Shown here piece by piece: positions 27,722 through 35,719 of a stretch of DNA of 39,008 nucleotides (the stretch's first letter is position 1; the number at the start of each line of letters is the position of its first letter). The stretch comes from Akkermansia muciniphila (GTDB taxonomy: Bacteria; Verrucomicrobiota; Verrucomicrobiia; Verrucomicrobiales; Akkermansiaceae): contig CAMAQB010000026.1 in assembly GCA_945860285.1 (NCBI GenBank), forward strand, positions 1 through 39,008, written 5' to 3'. A program made the translations under genes and the position numbers. The notes below the pieces were generated by a model. It saw nothing but the letters and a program-made list of their open reading frames with translations. It had not been told where the DNA came from and did no database searches.

Positions 27722-28033
27722 ATGAAAACAGCATTCACTGCATTCGCCATCGCCGCTCTTGCCATCGCAGGAACGGCATCCCGAGCCGATGCCCAGTCCC
27801 ATTGCGGACGGGCACCATCGAGCTACACCTACATCAGCGGCTACCGTTCCTGCGGCACGCCGATCTACACACAGAAATATTTCGTCGGCTACGACCACTG
27901 CGGTCGTGCGATCTGGAAATACCGGGTGATCAGCCCGCCGATCCAGTATCGACCGGTGCGCGAGTGCCGCCCCGCGCCCGTCTATCAGAACTACGGATAC
28001 CCGCGCGGTTATGGCCGGAGTTCCTGCCGCTGA
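27722..28033 (+). CDS. Small exported Cys/Tyr-rich protein
   Basis: A 103-residue protein with a signal peptide (M-K-T-A-F-T-A-F-A-I-A-A-L-A-I-A-G-T-A-S-R-A-D-A, 1-24). The mature part has two imperfect repeats, G-Y-R-S-C-G-T-P-I-Y-T-Q-K-Y and G-Y-D-H-C-G-R-A-I-W-K-Y-R-V, and is rich in Tyr, Arg, Pro and Cys (five cysteines). Similar short Cys-Gly and Tyr repeats occur in small exported proteins of related bacteria (recollection). The function is unknown; an envelope or surface role is likely. It has a candidate operator upstream and a strong terminator 20 bases downstream, so it is transcribed alone. Confidence 0.8.
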   Translation: MKTAFTAFAIAALAIAGTASRADAQSHCGRAPSSYTYISGYRSCGTPIYTQKYFVGYDHCGRAIWKYRVISPPIQYRPVRECRPAPVYQNYGYPRGYGRSSCR

Positions 28034-28052
28034 TCGCACATCGTTTTCGATC

Positions 28053-28085
28053 AAGCCACACTGTCCGGACAGTGTGGCTTTTTTC
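28053..28085 (+). terminator. Rho-independent terminator
   Basis: AAGCCACACTGTCC (28053-28066) and GGACAGTGTGGCTT (28067-28080) form a perfect 14-bp palindrome, followed by TTTTC. It closes the gene ending at 28033. Confidence 0.95.
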
Positions 28086-28133
28086 TGATACGCACAGCCG
28101 ACGATCAAGCCAGGTGAGTGCCCATGTATATCC

Positions 28134-28163
28134 TTGATGAGAAGCGGGCTCGACTGCTAGTTA
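28134..28163 (+). promoter_or_regulatory. Candidate promoter of the mini-lipoprotein gene
   Basis: TTGATG (28134-28139), an 18-base spacer and TAGTTA (28158-28163), 13 bases before the ATG at 28177. Confidence 0.4.
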
Positions 28164-28176
28164 TGAACCAGAACAG

Positions 28177-28275
28177 ATGAAACGACACCTTTTCGCATGC
28201 CGCCTGACCATTTTTACCGCATTAATGTCCTTGCTGTCGTGCGCGGCTCCCCTAACGAAGCATGGCGGGACATAG
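28177..28275 (+). CDS. Possible 32-residue mini-lipoprotein
   Basis: A short frame encodes M-K-R-H-L-F-A-C-R-L-T-I-F-T-A-L-M-S-L-L-S-C and ten more residues. The basic start, hydrophobic core and L-L-S-C ending at Cys22 look like a lipoprotein signal peptide with a ten-residue mature part, similar in kind to entericidin-like peptides. A candidate promoter lies just upstream. It precedes a membrane protein gene by about 90 bases. The call rests only on the signal-like pattern. Confidence 0.4.
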   Translation: MKRHLFACRLTIFTALMSLLSCAAPLTKHGGT

Positions 28276-28368
28276 CACAAGCCGAAAACCACATTGTCGG
28301 GCAAAACCGACATTCCCATGCTTCTGGCGGGAAAAAATCCGGCAAAACATTCGCGATTGCCGATTCCC

Positions 28369-28995
28369 ATGTCGTTGAAATTTGATCCAGTCGATGTCGT
28401 GGGTGCGGGATGCTGGGACGTGCTGATGCGTTTGTTTTTGTTTGGATCCTCCTTGTGGATGGGCAGCGGCATCGGAGCCTGGGCATTGTATGGAGCCGAT
28501 CTGTTTGATTCTCCCCTGCAGCCGATCATCACCTTTTTGATTGGTCCGGCCTTTCCCTTGTCATCGCTGGTTTTTCTAACATTTCCCGCCGTGCTGATCG
28601 GGATGTTCGTGTTTATTCGCACCGAAAAGGACATTGCCCCGCGCTGGGCGGCATTTGCGACTCTCATCGGGCTGCTGATTCCATTGGGCAATTTCCGAAA
28701 GATCGAACGCCACTGGTTGACCTGGCCGGTTTGGTTGTTGTTAGACTCGATGATGTGCGTCGGAACCTGGTTTTTCATCCAGGGGCAACGAAACCGCTGG
28801 ATCCAGCAACTGGAAACGCTGAAGCAGCAAAACCACAAGCGACGCGTCGAGATGCACGAGGAATTCGGCACTTCTCCCGTGAAACTCTGCGATAAAAACG
28901 TGGAATGGAAGGGAAATAAAAACCAGTCGAGCATGGTGTCACCCGCAACAAGCAGGTATTTCGCAAGCTCAGTGCGGCGGACAGGCACTGGATGA
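28369..28995 (+). CDS. Multi-pass membrane protein of unknown function
   Basis: A 208-residue protein from the ATG at 28369; the frame is open from 28294 but the extra residues are polar and unlike a real start. Three or four hydrophobic segments are visible: about 20-40 (R-L-F-L-F-G-S-S-L-W-M-G-S-G), 52-82 (two close helices), 93-107 (A-F-A-T-L-I-G-L-L-I-P-L-G) and 118-135. A charged cytoplasmic tail rich in Gln and Lys follows. No family is recognised. It lies upstream of murG on the same strand with a 153-base gap, but nothing ties it to cell-wall synthesis. Confidence 0.62.
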   Translation: MSLKFDPVDVVGAGCWDVLMRLFLFGSSLWMGSGIGAWALYGADLFDSPLQPIITFLIGPAFPLSSLVFLTFPAVLIGMFVFIRTEKDIAPRWAAFATLIGLLIPLGNFRKIERHWLTWPVWLLLDSMMCVGTWFFIQGQRNRWIQQLETLKQQNHKRRVEMHEEFGTSPVKLCDKNVEWKGNKNQSSMVSPATSRYFASSVRRTGTG

Positions 28996-29148
28996 ACCGC
29001 GTTTCGTTTCCTCTGCCCTTGCCGGAAAACGCGCTGCATTTCAGGATTGCGCCAAAGCAACTTGCGGATCATGATTTTCCGTCCTGCGCGGTGGCTGGAT
29101 CATCGGAAACTTCACCGCAGCGGACATGAAATTTGAATTTTTTTTGAG

Positions 29149-30237
29149 GTGAAGAAATTGGTCGTGGTCATTGCGTGCGGAGGAACCGGAGGACATTTGT
29201 TTCCGGGAATCGCGGTTGCGGAGGAACTCAAGTCGCGCGGACACAAACCGCTGCTGTTGATCTCGAAAAAATCCGTTGACCAAGAGGCATCGCGGAAATA
29301 CGGCGATCTGGAATTCGCGGTGATTCCCGCTGTCGCCAAGCCGTCGACCTTTTCCCCGCAGATGATTCCTTTCCTCTGGAAAATGTGGGGCACGATCCGG
29401 CATTGCAAAAAAATCCTGCGCGCCCACAAGGCCGACATGGTGATCGGCATGGGCGGATTCACCTCGCTGCCGCCGGTGTATGCCGGCCATGCGCTCGGCC
29501 TGAAGACCTTTGTGCACGACTCCAACGCCCTGCCAGGCAAGGCGAACATGCTGACGGCGCGATGGTGCACCAAGGTGTTTGTCGGGATGAAAGAAGCGCT
29601 TGTGCATTTCAAGGGGCGCGACGTGGTGGTCACCGGCACACCGGTGCGCGGCGAGATGAAACAGGAGCCTTCGCGGGATGCGGCGGCGGAAAAATTCGGC
29701 CTCGATGCGCAACGGCCGATCCTTGTGGTCATGGGTGGCAGCCAGGGAGCCCAACGATTGAATGCGTTGGTCGCGGAGGCATTCGATCAATTTCCGGCGG
29801 GAACGCAGGTTCTGCATGTGGCTGGCAGTGCCGATGAGGCACGCGTGCGCGAGCAGTCCGCCGGGCGCAAGGGTTACGTGGTGCTCGGATTCTGCGACGA
29901 CATGGCGTCGGTCTATGCGGTGGCGGACCTGATCTTGTGTCGCGCCGGAGCGTCCAGCATGACCGAACTGGCGCATGCCGGCCTGCCGTCGATTCTGGTG
30001 CCTTATCCCTATGCAGCCGATGACCATCAAACCAAAAACGCGGAGGTGTTCGCCGCAGCGGGAGCGGCGAAAATGGTGCAACAGGCGGACCTCGATGCCT
30101 CCGGGCTGGCCGCGATGGTCGATGCAATCATCGGCCACGGAGAGGTCGTTATGAAAATGAAATCCGCGGCCCGGTCTCTCGATGTGCCCGATGCCGCCGC
30201 GCGGGTTTGTTCGGCGATGGAGGCAGCTTTGAAATAA
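29149..30237 (+). CDS. murG: UDP-GlcNAc transferase of lipid II synthesis, MurG
   Basis: A 362-residue glycosyltransferase that adds N-acetylglucosamine to lipid I on the inner face of the membrane, giving lipid II. Family motifs are the first glycine loop C-G-G-T-G-G-H-L-F-P-G-I-A-V-A (about 10-24), I-G-M-G-G-F-T-S-L-P-P, H-D-S-N-A-L-P-G-K-A-N, the G-G-S-Q-G-A-Q loop and the donor-site region C-R-A-G-A-S-S-M-T-E-L-A...P-Y-P-Y-A-A-D-D-H-Q-T-K-N-A. It starts with GTG. It is the first gene of the division and cell-wall run and ends 37 bases before murC-murB. The usual neighbours ftsW, murD and mraY are not upstream in this window. Confidence 0.97.
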   Translation: MKKLVVVIACGGTGGHLFPGIAVAEELKSRGHKPLLLISKKSVDQEASRKYGDLEFAVIPAVAKPSTFSPQMIPFLWKMWGTIRHCKKILRAHKADMVIGMGGFTSLPPVYAGHALGLKTFVHDSNALPGKANMLTARWCTKVFVGMKEALVHFKGRDVVVTGTPVRGEMKQEPSRDAAAEKFGLDAQRPILVVMGGSQGAQRLNALVAEAFDQFPAGTQVLHVAGSADEARVREQSAGRKGYVVLGFCDDMASVYAVADLILCRAGASSMTELAHAGLPSILVPYPYAADDHQTKNAEVFAAAGAAKMVQQADLDASGLAAMVDAIIGHGEVVMKMKSAARSLDVPDAAARVCSAMEAALK

Positions 30238-30274
30238 TCAAATACGATTCACGTAGTAGATCCGCAACAAATTC

Positions 30275-32578
30275 ATGCACATCAAGGACTGGAGCATACG
30301 CATCACCCAACGGGAAAAACCACTGCGGGTGCACTTGATCGGTGTGGCGGGTTCGGGCATGAGCGGGCTCGCGTTGTTGTTGTTGGAAATGGGTCACCAG
30401 GTCAGCGGGTCCGACCGCGTGACCAGTGCGGAGACCGAACGACTCCAGGGGCTCGGCCTGCGTTTTTCCTCGCCCCACACCGCCGAGGCCGTGCGCGAGG
30501 CCGATCTCGTGGTGTTCAGCTCGGCAATCCGCCCCGAAAATCCCGCCTTCGCCGAGGCGCTGGCACGGAATATTCCTCTACTCCGCCGCGCCGAATGTCT
30601 GGCTGCGATTCTCAACACCAAAAAAGGCGTGGTGGTCAGTGGAACCCATGGAAAGACCACCACCTCGTCGATGACCGCCCACATCCTGCGCGAGGCGGGC
30701 ATGCGGCCCAGTCATTATGTCGGCGCGGAAATTCCGATCCTCGGCAGCAACGCCCACTGGGAGGAAGCGGGGGAATACATGGTCGCGGAAGGCGACGAAA
30801 GCGACGGCACCCTGGTTCTCTACGAACCGGTGTGCTCGCTGGTGCTCAATGTCGAAGCCGAACATCTCGATCACTATCGCGACATCGATCACATCTGCGA
30901 GGTGTTCGCCACCTTGTTGGATCAAACGCGCGGACGCATCGTTTATTGCAAGGAATGCCCCGTCGCCACCCGGTTGCAAAGTGGTCGCGATCACGCGGTG
31001 TCCTACGGCTGGCAGGACGCGGATTATGTCGCCGAAGACCTGCGCGAACTGCGCGGCTCCAGCGCCTTCCGGGTGATGCGTGGCGGCGAGTTGCTCGGCG
31101 ACATCGAACTCGGAATTCCCGGTCGGCACAACGTGCTCAACGCGCTGGCCGCCATCGCCGTCGCCGATGGAGTCGGTGCGAATTTCGCCCTCATCGCCCG
31201 GGCCTTGTCGACTTTTGCCGGGGCGAAGAGGCGATTCGAGACCAGGTATCTTTCGGCGAACTACCGCATCGTTGATGACTACGGCCATCATCCCACCGAG
31301 CTGGCGGCGACCCTGCAAACCGCCCGATCCCTGAAACCCGTTCGCGTGGTGGTTCTTTTTCAACCGCACCGCTACTCGCGGACCCAGGCGCTGGCCGATG
31401 ATTTCGGTCGGTCCTTGCAGGCGGCGGATGAAGTTTTCATCACGGATGTGTATGCCGCAAGCGAGAAACCGATTGAGGGAGTGAGCGGGGTGACGTTGGT
31501 CGAGGCGATGAAACGCCACGGCGACATCAAGGTCACGTCCGTGCCTGATTTGAGCATCGCGCACCACCAGGTGGGCAATGCGCTGCAACCGGGCGACCTG
31601 CTGATCACGCTGGGTGCAGGCAATGTTCACGAAGCGGGAACCCGGATCGCGGATGATTTGAAAATTCTCGAGGAAATGCTGCGGCTGGTGCCCGAGGGCG
31701 ACATCGAGGGAAAACTCTACGAGCCGATGCGCCGCCACACCACCATGTTGGTGGGAGGACCGGCGCAGTTTTGGCTGGAACCTCATACGTTCGAGGCCTT
31801 CGCGGCCTGCGTCGGCTATTGCCGGGAGCGCGGCATCGCCGTGCGAGTGGTCGGGCGCGGCTCCAACCTGCTGGTCCGGGATGGCGGCATTCGCGGTGCG
31901 GTGATTCATCCGACCGGTGGCGTATTTTCCGCCGTGCGCGTGGAGGGTGACACAGTCATCGCCGGTGTCGGGGCACGCTTGAAAAAAGTCGCAAGTGCGG
32001 CTCAAAGCGCGGGGATCGGTGGCTTTGAGTGGATGGAGGGCATTCCCGGCAATGTCGGTGGAGCCCTGCGCATGAATGCCGGTGCGATGGGGGTGGAAAT
32101 GTTCGACCAGGTGGTGAGTCTCACATTTCTTGATGAGGACGGCGAAATCCGCACGCGTCAGCGCGACGAGATCACCGCGGAATACCGCAACGTCGGCGAG
32201 CTGCGACGCAATTTCGCCCTGGAGGTTGTGCTGTCGGGGACTCCCGATTCGAAAGAAAACATCCAACGTCGCTGGGATGAATCAAGGGCCAAGCGCCAAA
32301 AAACGCAACCGATTGCCGCCAGTGCCGGATGCATGTTTAAAAACCGCGAACTCATTCCCGCAGGCAAACTGGTCGATGAAATGGGCCTCAAGGGATGCCG
32401 GGTCGGCCATGCCGAAGTTTCCGCCATCCACGGAAATTTCATCGTCAACACCGGCGGTGCGAAAACCGCCGACGTGCTGGCCTTGGTGGAACAAATCCGC
32501 GACAAGGCAAGGGCTGAACGAGGCATCGAAATGGAGATGGAGGTCAAGGTCATCGGGGAGGACGATTACACATTCTAA
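30275..32578 (+). CDS. MurC-MurB fusion: UDP-MurNAc-alanine ligase and UDP-MurNAc dehydrogenase
   Basis: One 767-residue frame joins two enzymes that act in succession. Residues 1 to about 463 are MurC: V-H-L-I-G-V-A-G-S-G-M-S-G (19-31), P-loop G-T-H-G-K-T-T-T (about 123-130), E-G-D-E-S-D-G, and D-D-Y-G-H-H-P-T-E. It joins L-Ala to UDP-MurNAc. Residues from about 470 are MurB, the FAD enzyme making UDP-MurNAc: T-T-M-L-V-G-G-P-A, G-R-G-S-N-L-L-V-R-D-G-G (about 525-536), G-I-P-G-N-V-G-G-A-L-R-M-N-A-G. At the proton-donor site, where most MurB have Ser (G-S-x-F-K-N), this one has Cys686 (S-A-G-C-M-F-K-N). Fusions of these two are, as I recall, found in Verrucomicrobia. The frame ends 8 bases before ddl. 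No Shine-Dalgarno is seen. Confidence 0.96.
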   Translation: MHIKDWSIRITQREKPLRVHLIGVAGSGMSGLALLLLEMGHQVSGSDRVTSAETERLQGLGLRFSSPHTAEAVREADLVVFSSAIRPENPAFAEALARNIPLLRRAECLAAILNTKKGVVVSGTHGKTTTSSMTAHILREAGMRPSHYVGAEIPILGSNAHWEEAGEYMVAEGDESDGTLVLYEPVCSLVLNVEAEHLDHYRDIDHICEVFATLLDQTRGRIVYCKECPVATRLQSGRDHAVSYGWQDADYVAEDLRELRGSSAFRVMRGGELLGDIELGIPGRHNVLNALAAIAVADGVGANFALIARALSTFAGAKRRFETRYLSANYRIVDDYGHHPTELAATLQTARSLKPVRVVVLFQPHRYSRTQALADDFGRSLQAADEVFITDVYAASEKPIEGVSGVTLVEAMKRHGDIKVTSVPDLSIAHHQVGNALQPGDLLITLGAGNVHEAGTRIADDLKILEEMLRLVPEGDIEGKLYEPMRRHTTMLVGGPAQFWLEPHTFEAFAACVGYCRERGIAVRVVGRGSNLLVRDGGIRGAVIHPTGGVFSAVRVEGDTVIAGVGARLKKVASAAQSAGIGGFEWMEGIPGNVGGALRMNAGAMGVEMFDQVVSLTFLDEDGEIRTRQRDEITAEYRNVGELRRNFALEVVLSGTPDSKENIQRRWDESRAKRQKTQPIAASAGCMFKNRELIPAGKLVDEMGLKGCRVGHAEVSAIHGNFIVNTGGAKTADVLALVEQIRDKARAERGIEMEMEVKVIGEDDYTF

Positions 32579-32586
32579 CAAAAATT

Positions 32587-33504
32587 ATGGACAAGAACTT
32601 GTTGATTGCCGTGCTGATGGGAGGTCCGGGGTCGGAACGCGAGGTTTCACTCGCCTCCGGGGCCGCTGTGGTGAAGGCGTTGCGGGACGAGGGCTGCCGG
32701 GCCGAAGCGGTGGATGTCCACGGCCGTGAAATCCATCTGCCGCAGGGCACCGCGCTGGCATTCAATGTGATCCACGGAACATTTGGGGAAGATGGGACGT
32801 TGCAGGAATTGTTAGAGAAACGGGGCGTTCCCTACACCGGGGCCGGAGTCGCCAGCAGTCGTGTTGCCTTTGACAAAAACCTCGCGAAGAAAAAATTCAT
32901 CGATGCAGGCGTGCCGACACCGCGTGCGGAAATCGTCGATGTCTCGTCCGGTGTGCGATTGCCGGAAATGGCCGTGCCTTTCGTGGTCAAACCACCTCGT
33001 GAGGGTTCGAGCGTGGGTGTGCACATCGTGCTCAAAGCCGAAGACGCGATGGCGGCCATGGAGGATGCAGCCCGTTATGGCAATGACATTCTAGTCGAGC
33101 AGTACGTGGCCGGAAAGGAACTGACCGTGGGCATTCTCGATGGCGAGGCGCTGCCAATTGTTCACATCGCTCCGCGCAGCGGGTTCTATGACATGAGCAA
33201 CAAGTACCCGTGGATGAGCGGCGGCCAAGGCAGCGATTATTATTGTCCGGCCGATCTCGATGAAGCAACAACGCGCTGCGTCCAGCAAGCAGCTCTGGCG
33301 GCGCATCAGGCACTGGGCATCGAAATTTACTCGCGGGTCGACGTGCTTCTCGACGCGGACAATCGGCCCTATGTTCTCGAAGCGAATACCATCCCCGGCA
33401 TGACCGCCACAAGCTTGCTGCCAAAGGCGGCGGCGGCAAAAGGCATCGCTTTCGGGGAATTATGTTTACGAATTGCTGATATTTCACTAAAGTTGCGCTT
33501 GTAA
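32587..33504 (+). CDS. ddl: D-alanine-D-alanine ligase
   Basis: A 305-residue ATP-grasp ligase making the D-Ala-D-Ala end of the peptidoglycan stem peptide. Motifs: G-G-P-G-S-E-R-E-V-S-L-A-S-G, N-V-I-H-G-T-F-G-E-D-G-T-L-Q, F-V-V-K-P-P-R-E-G-S-S-V-G-V, and L-E-A-N-T-I-P-G-M-T. The Tyr in F-Y-D-M-S-N-K-Y corresponds to the residue that selects D-Ala over D-lactate (Tyr216 in E. coli DdlB), so D-Ala-D-Ala and vancomycin sensitivity at this step are expected. It lies between murC-murB (8 bases) and ftsQ (5 bases), clearly one transcript. Confidence 0.97.
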   Translation: MDKNLLIAVLMGGPGSEREVSLASGAAVVKALRDEGCRAEAVDVHGREIHLPQGTALAFNVIHGTFGEDGTLQELLEKRGVPYTGAGVASSRVAFDKNLAKKKFIDAGVPTPRAEIVDVSSGVRLPEMAVPFVVKPPREGSSVGVHIVLKAEDAMAAMEDAARYGNDILVEQYVAGKELTVGILDGEALPIVHIAPRSGFYDMSNKYPWMSGGQGSDYYCPADLDEATTRCVQQAALAAHQALGIEIYSRVDVLLDADNRPYVLEANTIPGMTATSLLPKAAAAKGIAFGELCLRIADISLKLRL

Positions 33505-33509
33505 AAATA

Positions 33510-34463
33510 ATGGCTCGTCGAAAAACCACATCGTACCGACCGTCGCAGCACACTCGTGTGCTGATGACCCGCGTCACGTCGCCCACGATCATTTGGTTTG
33601 CCGTTCAAAAATGTCTTTTCCGGCTGTTTTTCTGGGGGATGGTTTGTGCCGCGATCGGCGGTGCTGGTTACGGTGTCTGGTGCTACTTGCGACAGTCGTA
33701 CCTCGAAAATCCGGAATACCAGCTGCGGATCGTCAAACTGAATCTGAACAGCGTGATGAATGAAGCCGATGTCGTCCGGATTGGCGGCATTCCCCTCAAT
33801 TCGAGTATTTTCGGGGTGGATGTGGTCGGCGTCGAGCAGCGCCTCAAGGAGCAGCCGGCGATTATATCCGCCTCGGCGCGAAGGGAACTGCCCGCCACGA
33901 TCGTGGTGGAAATCCAGGAACGAATTCCTTATGCATGGATCGAATGCCCGGCGCAAAAGATGACAGCGCGAAGCCTCGAAGGCGGATTTTTGATCGACAA
34001 AAACATGCATTTGTATCCGTGTCCGCCGATGCAGTTTGATTCAGCGCTGTTTCTGCCAGTCATCGAAGTGGCCGCCGAGGAGGGCGAGTTGTTGCAGCCC
34101 GGGAAAATCATCGAAACCAAGGCGATGAAACGGGCCGTGCATCTGCTCGATATTGCCGAGAACGCCAGTCAATCGAACCTGCCGTGGATCGACCGTATCG
34201 AACCATACAACAGCTGGGCCATGAAAGTGCTGACCCGCGACGGCATCGAGGCTGTCTTCGGCCTTGAGGATCATGAACGGCAAATGGAGAATCTGCTAGT
34301 GTCGATGAAACACGCGGCGGGCAAAGGCATGAAAATTGCCGCAATCAATCTCATTCCCGAAAAAAACATTCCCGTGGTGTTGCGTTCGTCGGCCACACCG
34401 GAACCGCTCAAGGTCAAACCGAAGTCGCCACCTGGCTGGCAGGCCGCACAAGGACGGCACTAA
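33510..34463 (+). CDS. ftsQ: Cell division protein FtsQ
   Basis: A 317-residue single-pass division protein. A basic cytoplasmic N-terminus (1-35), a membrane helix (about 36-60, L-F-R-L-F-F-W-G-M-V-C-A-A-I-G-G) and a POTRA-type domain follow (about 68-140: L-R-I-V-K-L-N-L-N-S-V-M-N-E-A-D-V, L-K-E-Q-P-A-I-I-S-A-S-A-R-R-E-L-P-A-T-I-V-V-E-I-Q-E-R-I-P-Y-A-W). The P-A-T-I-V-V-E-I-Q-E-R-x-P signature is typical of FtsQ/DivIB. Its place between ddl and ftsA is the standard order. FtsQ links the ring to the septal synthases through FtsB and FtsL, which are not in this window. The C-terminal 20 residues are Pro/Lys-rich. Confidence 0.93.
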   Translation: MARRKTTSYRPSQHTRVLMTRVTSPTIIWFAVQKCLFRLFFWGMVCAAIGGAGYGVWCYLRQSYLENPEYQLRIVKLNLNSVMNEADVVRIGGIPLNSSIFGVDVVGVEQRLKEQPAIISASARRELPATIVVEIQERIPYAWIECPAQKMTARSLEGGFLIDKNMHLYPCPPMQFDSALFLPVIEVAAEEGELLQPGKIIETKAMKRAVHLLDIAENASQSNLPWIDRIEPYNSWAMKVLTRDGIEAVFGLEDHERQMENLLVSMKHAAGKGMKIAAINLIPEKNIPVVLRSSATPEPLKVKPKSPPGWQAAQGRH

Positions 34464-34488
34464 CGGAAAGCAACATCAATTGTAAACT

Positions 34489-35697
34489 ATGGCGCGCGCC
34501 AGAATTCATGTGGGACTAGAGATCGGCACCAGCAAGGTTTGCATGGTGGTCGGTGAGGTTCGGTCCGATGGATCGGTGAAAATCCTCGGCCTCGGCACCA
34601 GCAAGTCCGCAGGGGTGCGGCGAGGCGAGATCAGCGACTACGCCAACACCAAGGAATGTGTGGACGATGCCCTCGTCAAAGCGGAAGAAGCGAGCGATGT
34701 GGAGATCGGCAGTGTGTTCCTGTCGGTGACCGGATCGCACATCGTCGGCATGAACAACACCGGAACCTACCGGCTGCCGGAGAATGAAAAACAAATCCAG
34801 CCGGAACATTTGCACGAGGCGAAGGAGATTGCAAAAGACGTGCACATTTCCCCGGACCACGTTTGCCTCCACAACATCCTGCGCAGCTATCGTGTGGACG
34901 GCTTCGAGCACAGCAGCAGTCCGGTCGGATTGTTCGGCAAAACCCTGGAAGTCGATTTCCATGTGGTGGCCGGCATCGGCACCCGAATCCAAAACAGCAT
35001 CAAGTGTGTCAGGGAGCTGCAGGTGGATGTCGACGATGTCGTTTTCGCGCCGATCGCCACGGCGCAGTTCGCGCTCGACCGCAGCACCCGCGAACGCGGC
35101 GCACTGCTGATCGACATCGGCGGCGGCACCACCGATTATGCGCTCTATTTGAAAGGTGCGATCGTGGCCTCGGGATGCATCCCCGCAGGTGGCGAACATG
35201 TCACCAACGACATCCACATGCTCACCGGACTGCCGTTTTCGCGGGCGGAAACTTTGAAAATCAAAGAGGGTGATGCCTCGGGCGACCAGTCACGCTCGGT
35301 CGGCGGCATCAAAATTCCCGTCGATGAAAAAGGCTTTTCGCAGCAGGAAGTGAAACGCGAGCTGCTCAATGAGGTCATCCGACAGCGCATGCTCGAAATC
35401 CTCGAACTGGTCAAAAAGCGCCTGCCTCCGGGTTTGGTCGAACAGATCGGCACCGGCGTTTTTCTCTCGGGAGGCAGCAGTCTGATGCGCGGGCTCGACG
35501 AACTCACCCACCAGGTGTTCCGCCGCGCGATCTACCGGGCCCAGGCGGCGGAAATCAGCGGTGTGCAGGCAAATTTCAAGGACCCGCAATTCGCCACCGC
35601 ACTGGGACTGATCCGCTATGCGCAGTTGGCCGATGTGGAAAAACAAAACTCTTCACCCCGTGGATTCGGCCGCATCTGGCCGTTCGGAAGAAAATAA
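34489..35697 (+). CDS. ftsA: Cell division protein FtsA
   Basis: A 402-residue actin-like ATPase that tethers FtsZ filaments to the membrane. Nucleotide-binding motifs are G-L-E-I-G-T-S-K-V (phosphate 1, about 9-17), L-I-D-I-G-G-G-T-T-D-Y-A (phosphate 2) and G-V-F-L-S-G-G-S-S-L-M-R-G (adenosine). The 1C domain sequence L-S-V-T-G-S-H-I-V-G is present. The C-terminal R-G-F-G-R-I-W-P-F-G-R-K is a short amphipathic membrane-targeting helix. It starts 25 bases after ftsQ and ends 22 bases before ftsZ. No Shine-Dalgarno precedes the ATG. Confidence 0.97.
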   Translation: MARARIHVGLEIGTSKVCMVVGEVRSDGSVKILGLGTSKSAGVRRGEISDYANTKECVDDALVKAEEASDVEIGSVFLSVTGSHIVGMNNTGTYRLPENEKQIQPEHLHEAKEIAKDVHISPDHVCLHNILRSYRVDGFEHSSSPVGLFGKTLEVDFHVVAGIGTRIQNSIKCVRELQVDVDDVVFAPIATAQFALDRSTRERGALLIDIGGGTTDYALYLKGAIVASGCIPAGGEHVTNDIHMLTGLPFSRAETLKIKEGDASGDQSRSVGGIKIPVDEKGFSQQEVKRELLNEVIRQRMLEILELVKKRLPPGLVEQIGTGVFLSGGSSLMRGLDELTHQVFRRAIYRAQAAEISGVQANFKDPQFATALGLIRYAQLADVEKQNSSPRGFGRIWPFGRK

Positions 35698-35719
35698 ACA
35701 ACGTGCGAATGCCACCACC

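Noticed and set aside
28161-29072. 303-codon minus-strand frame opposite the membrane protein before murG
   Set aside because: The plus strand encodes clear membrane helices; the minus translation has no pattern.
30578-32266. 562-codon minus-strand open frame opposite murC-murB
   Set aside because: A mirror frame of a real, fully motif-supported gene; no domain or plausible start context.
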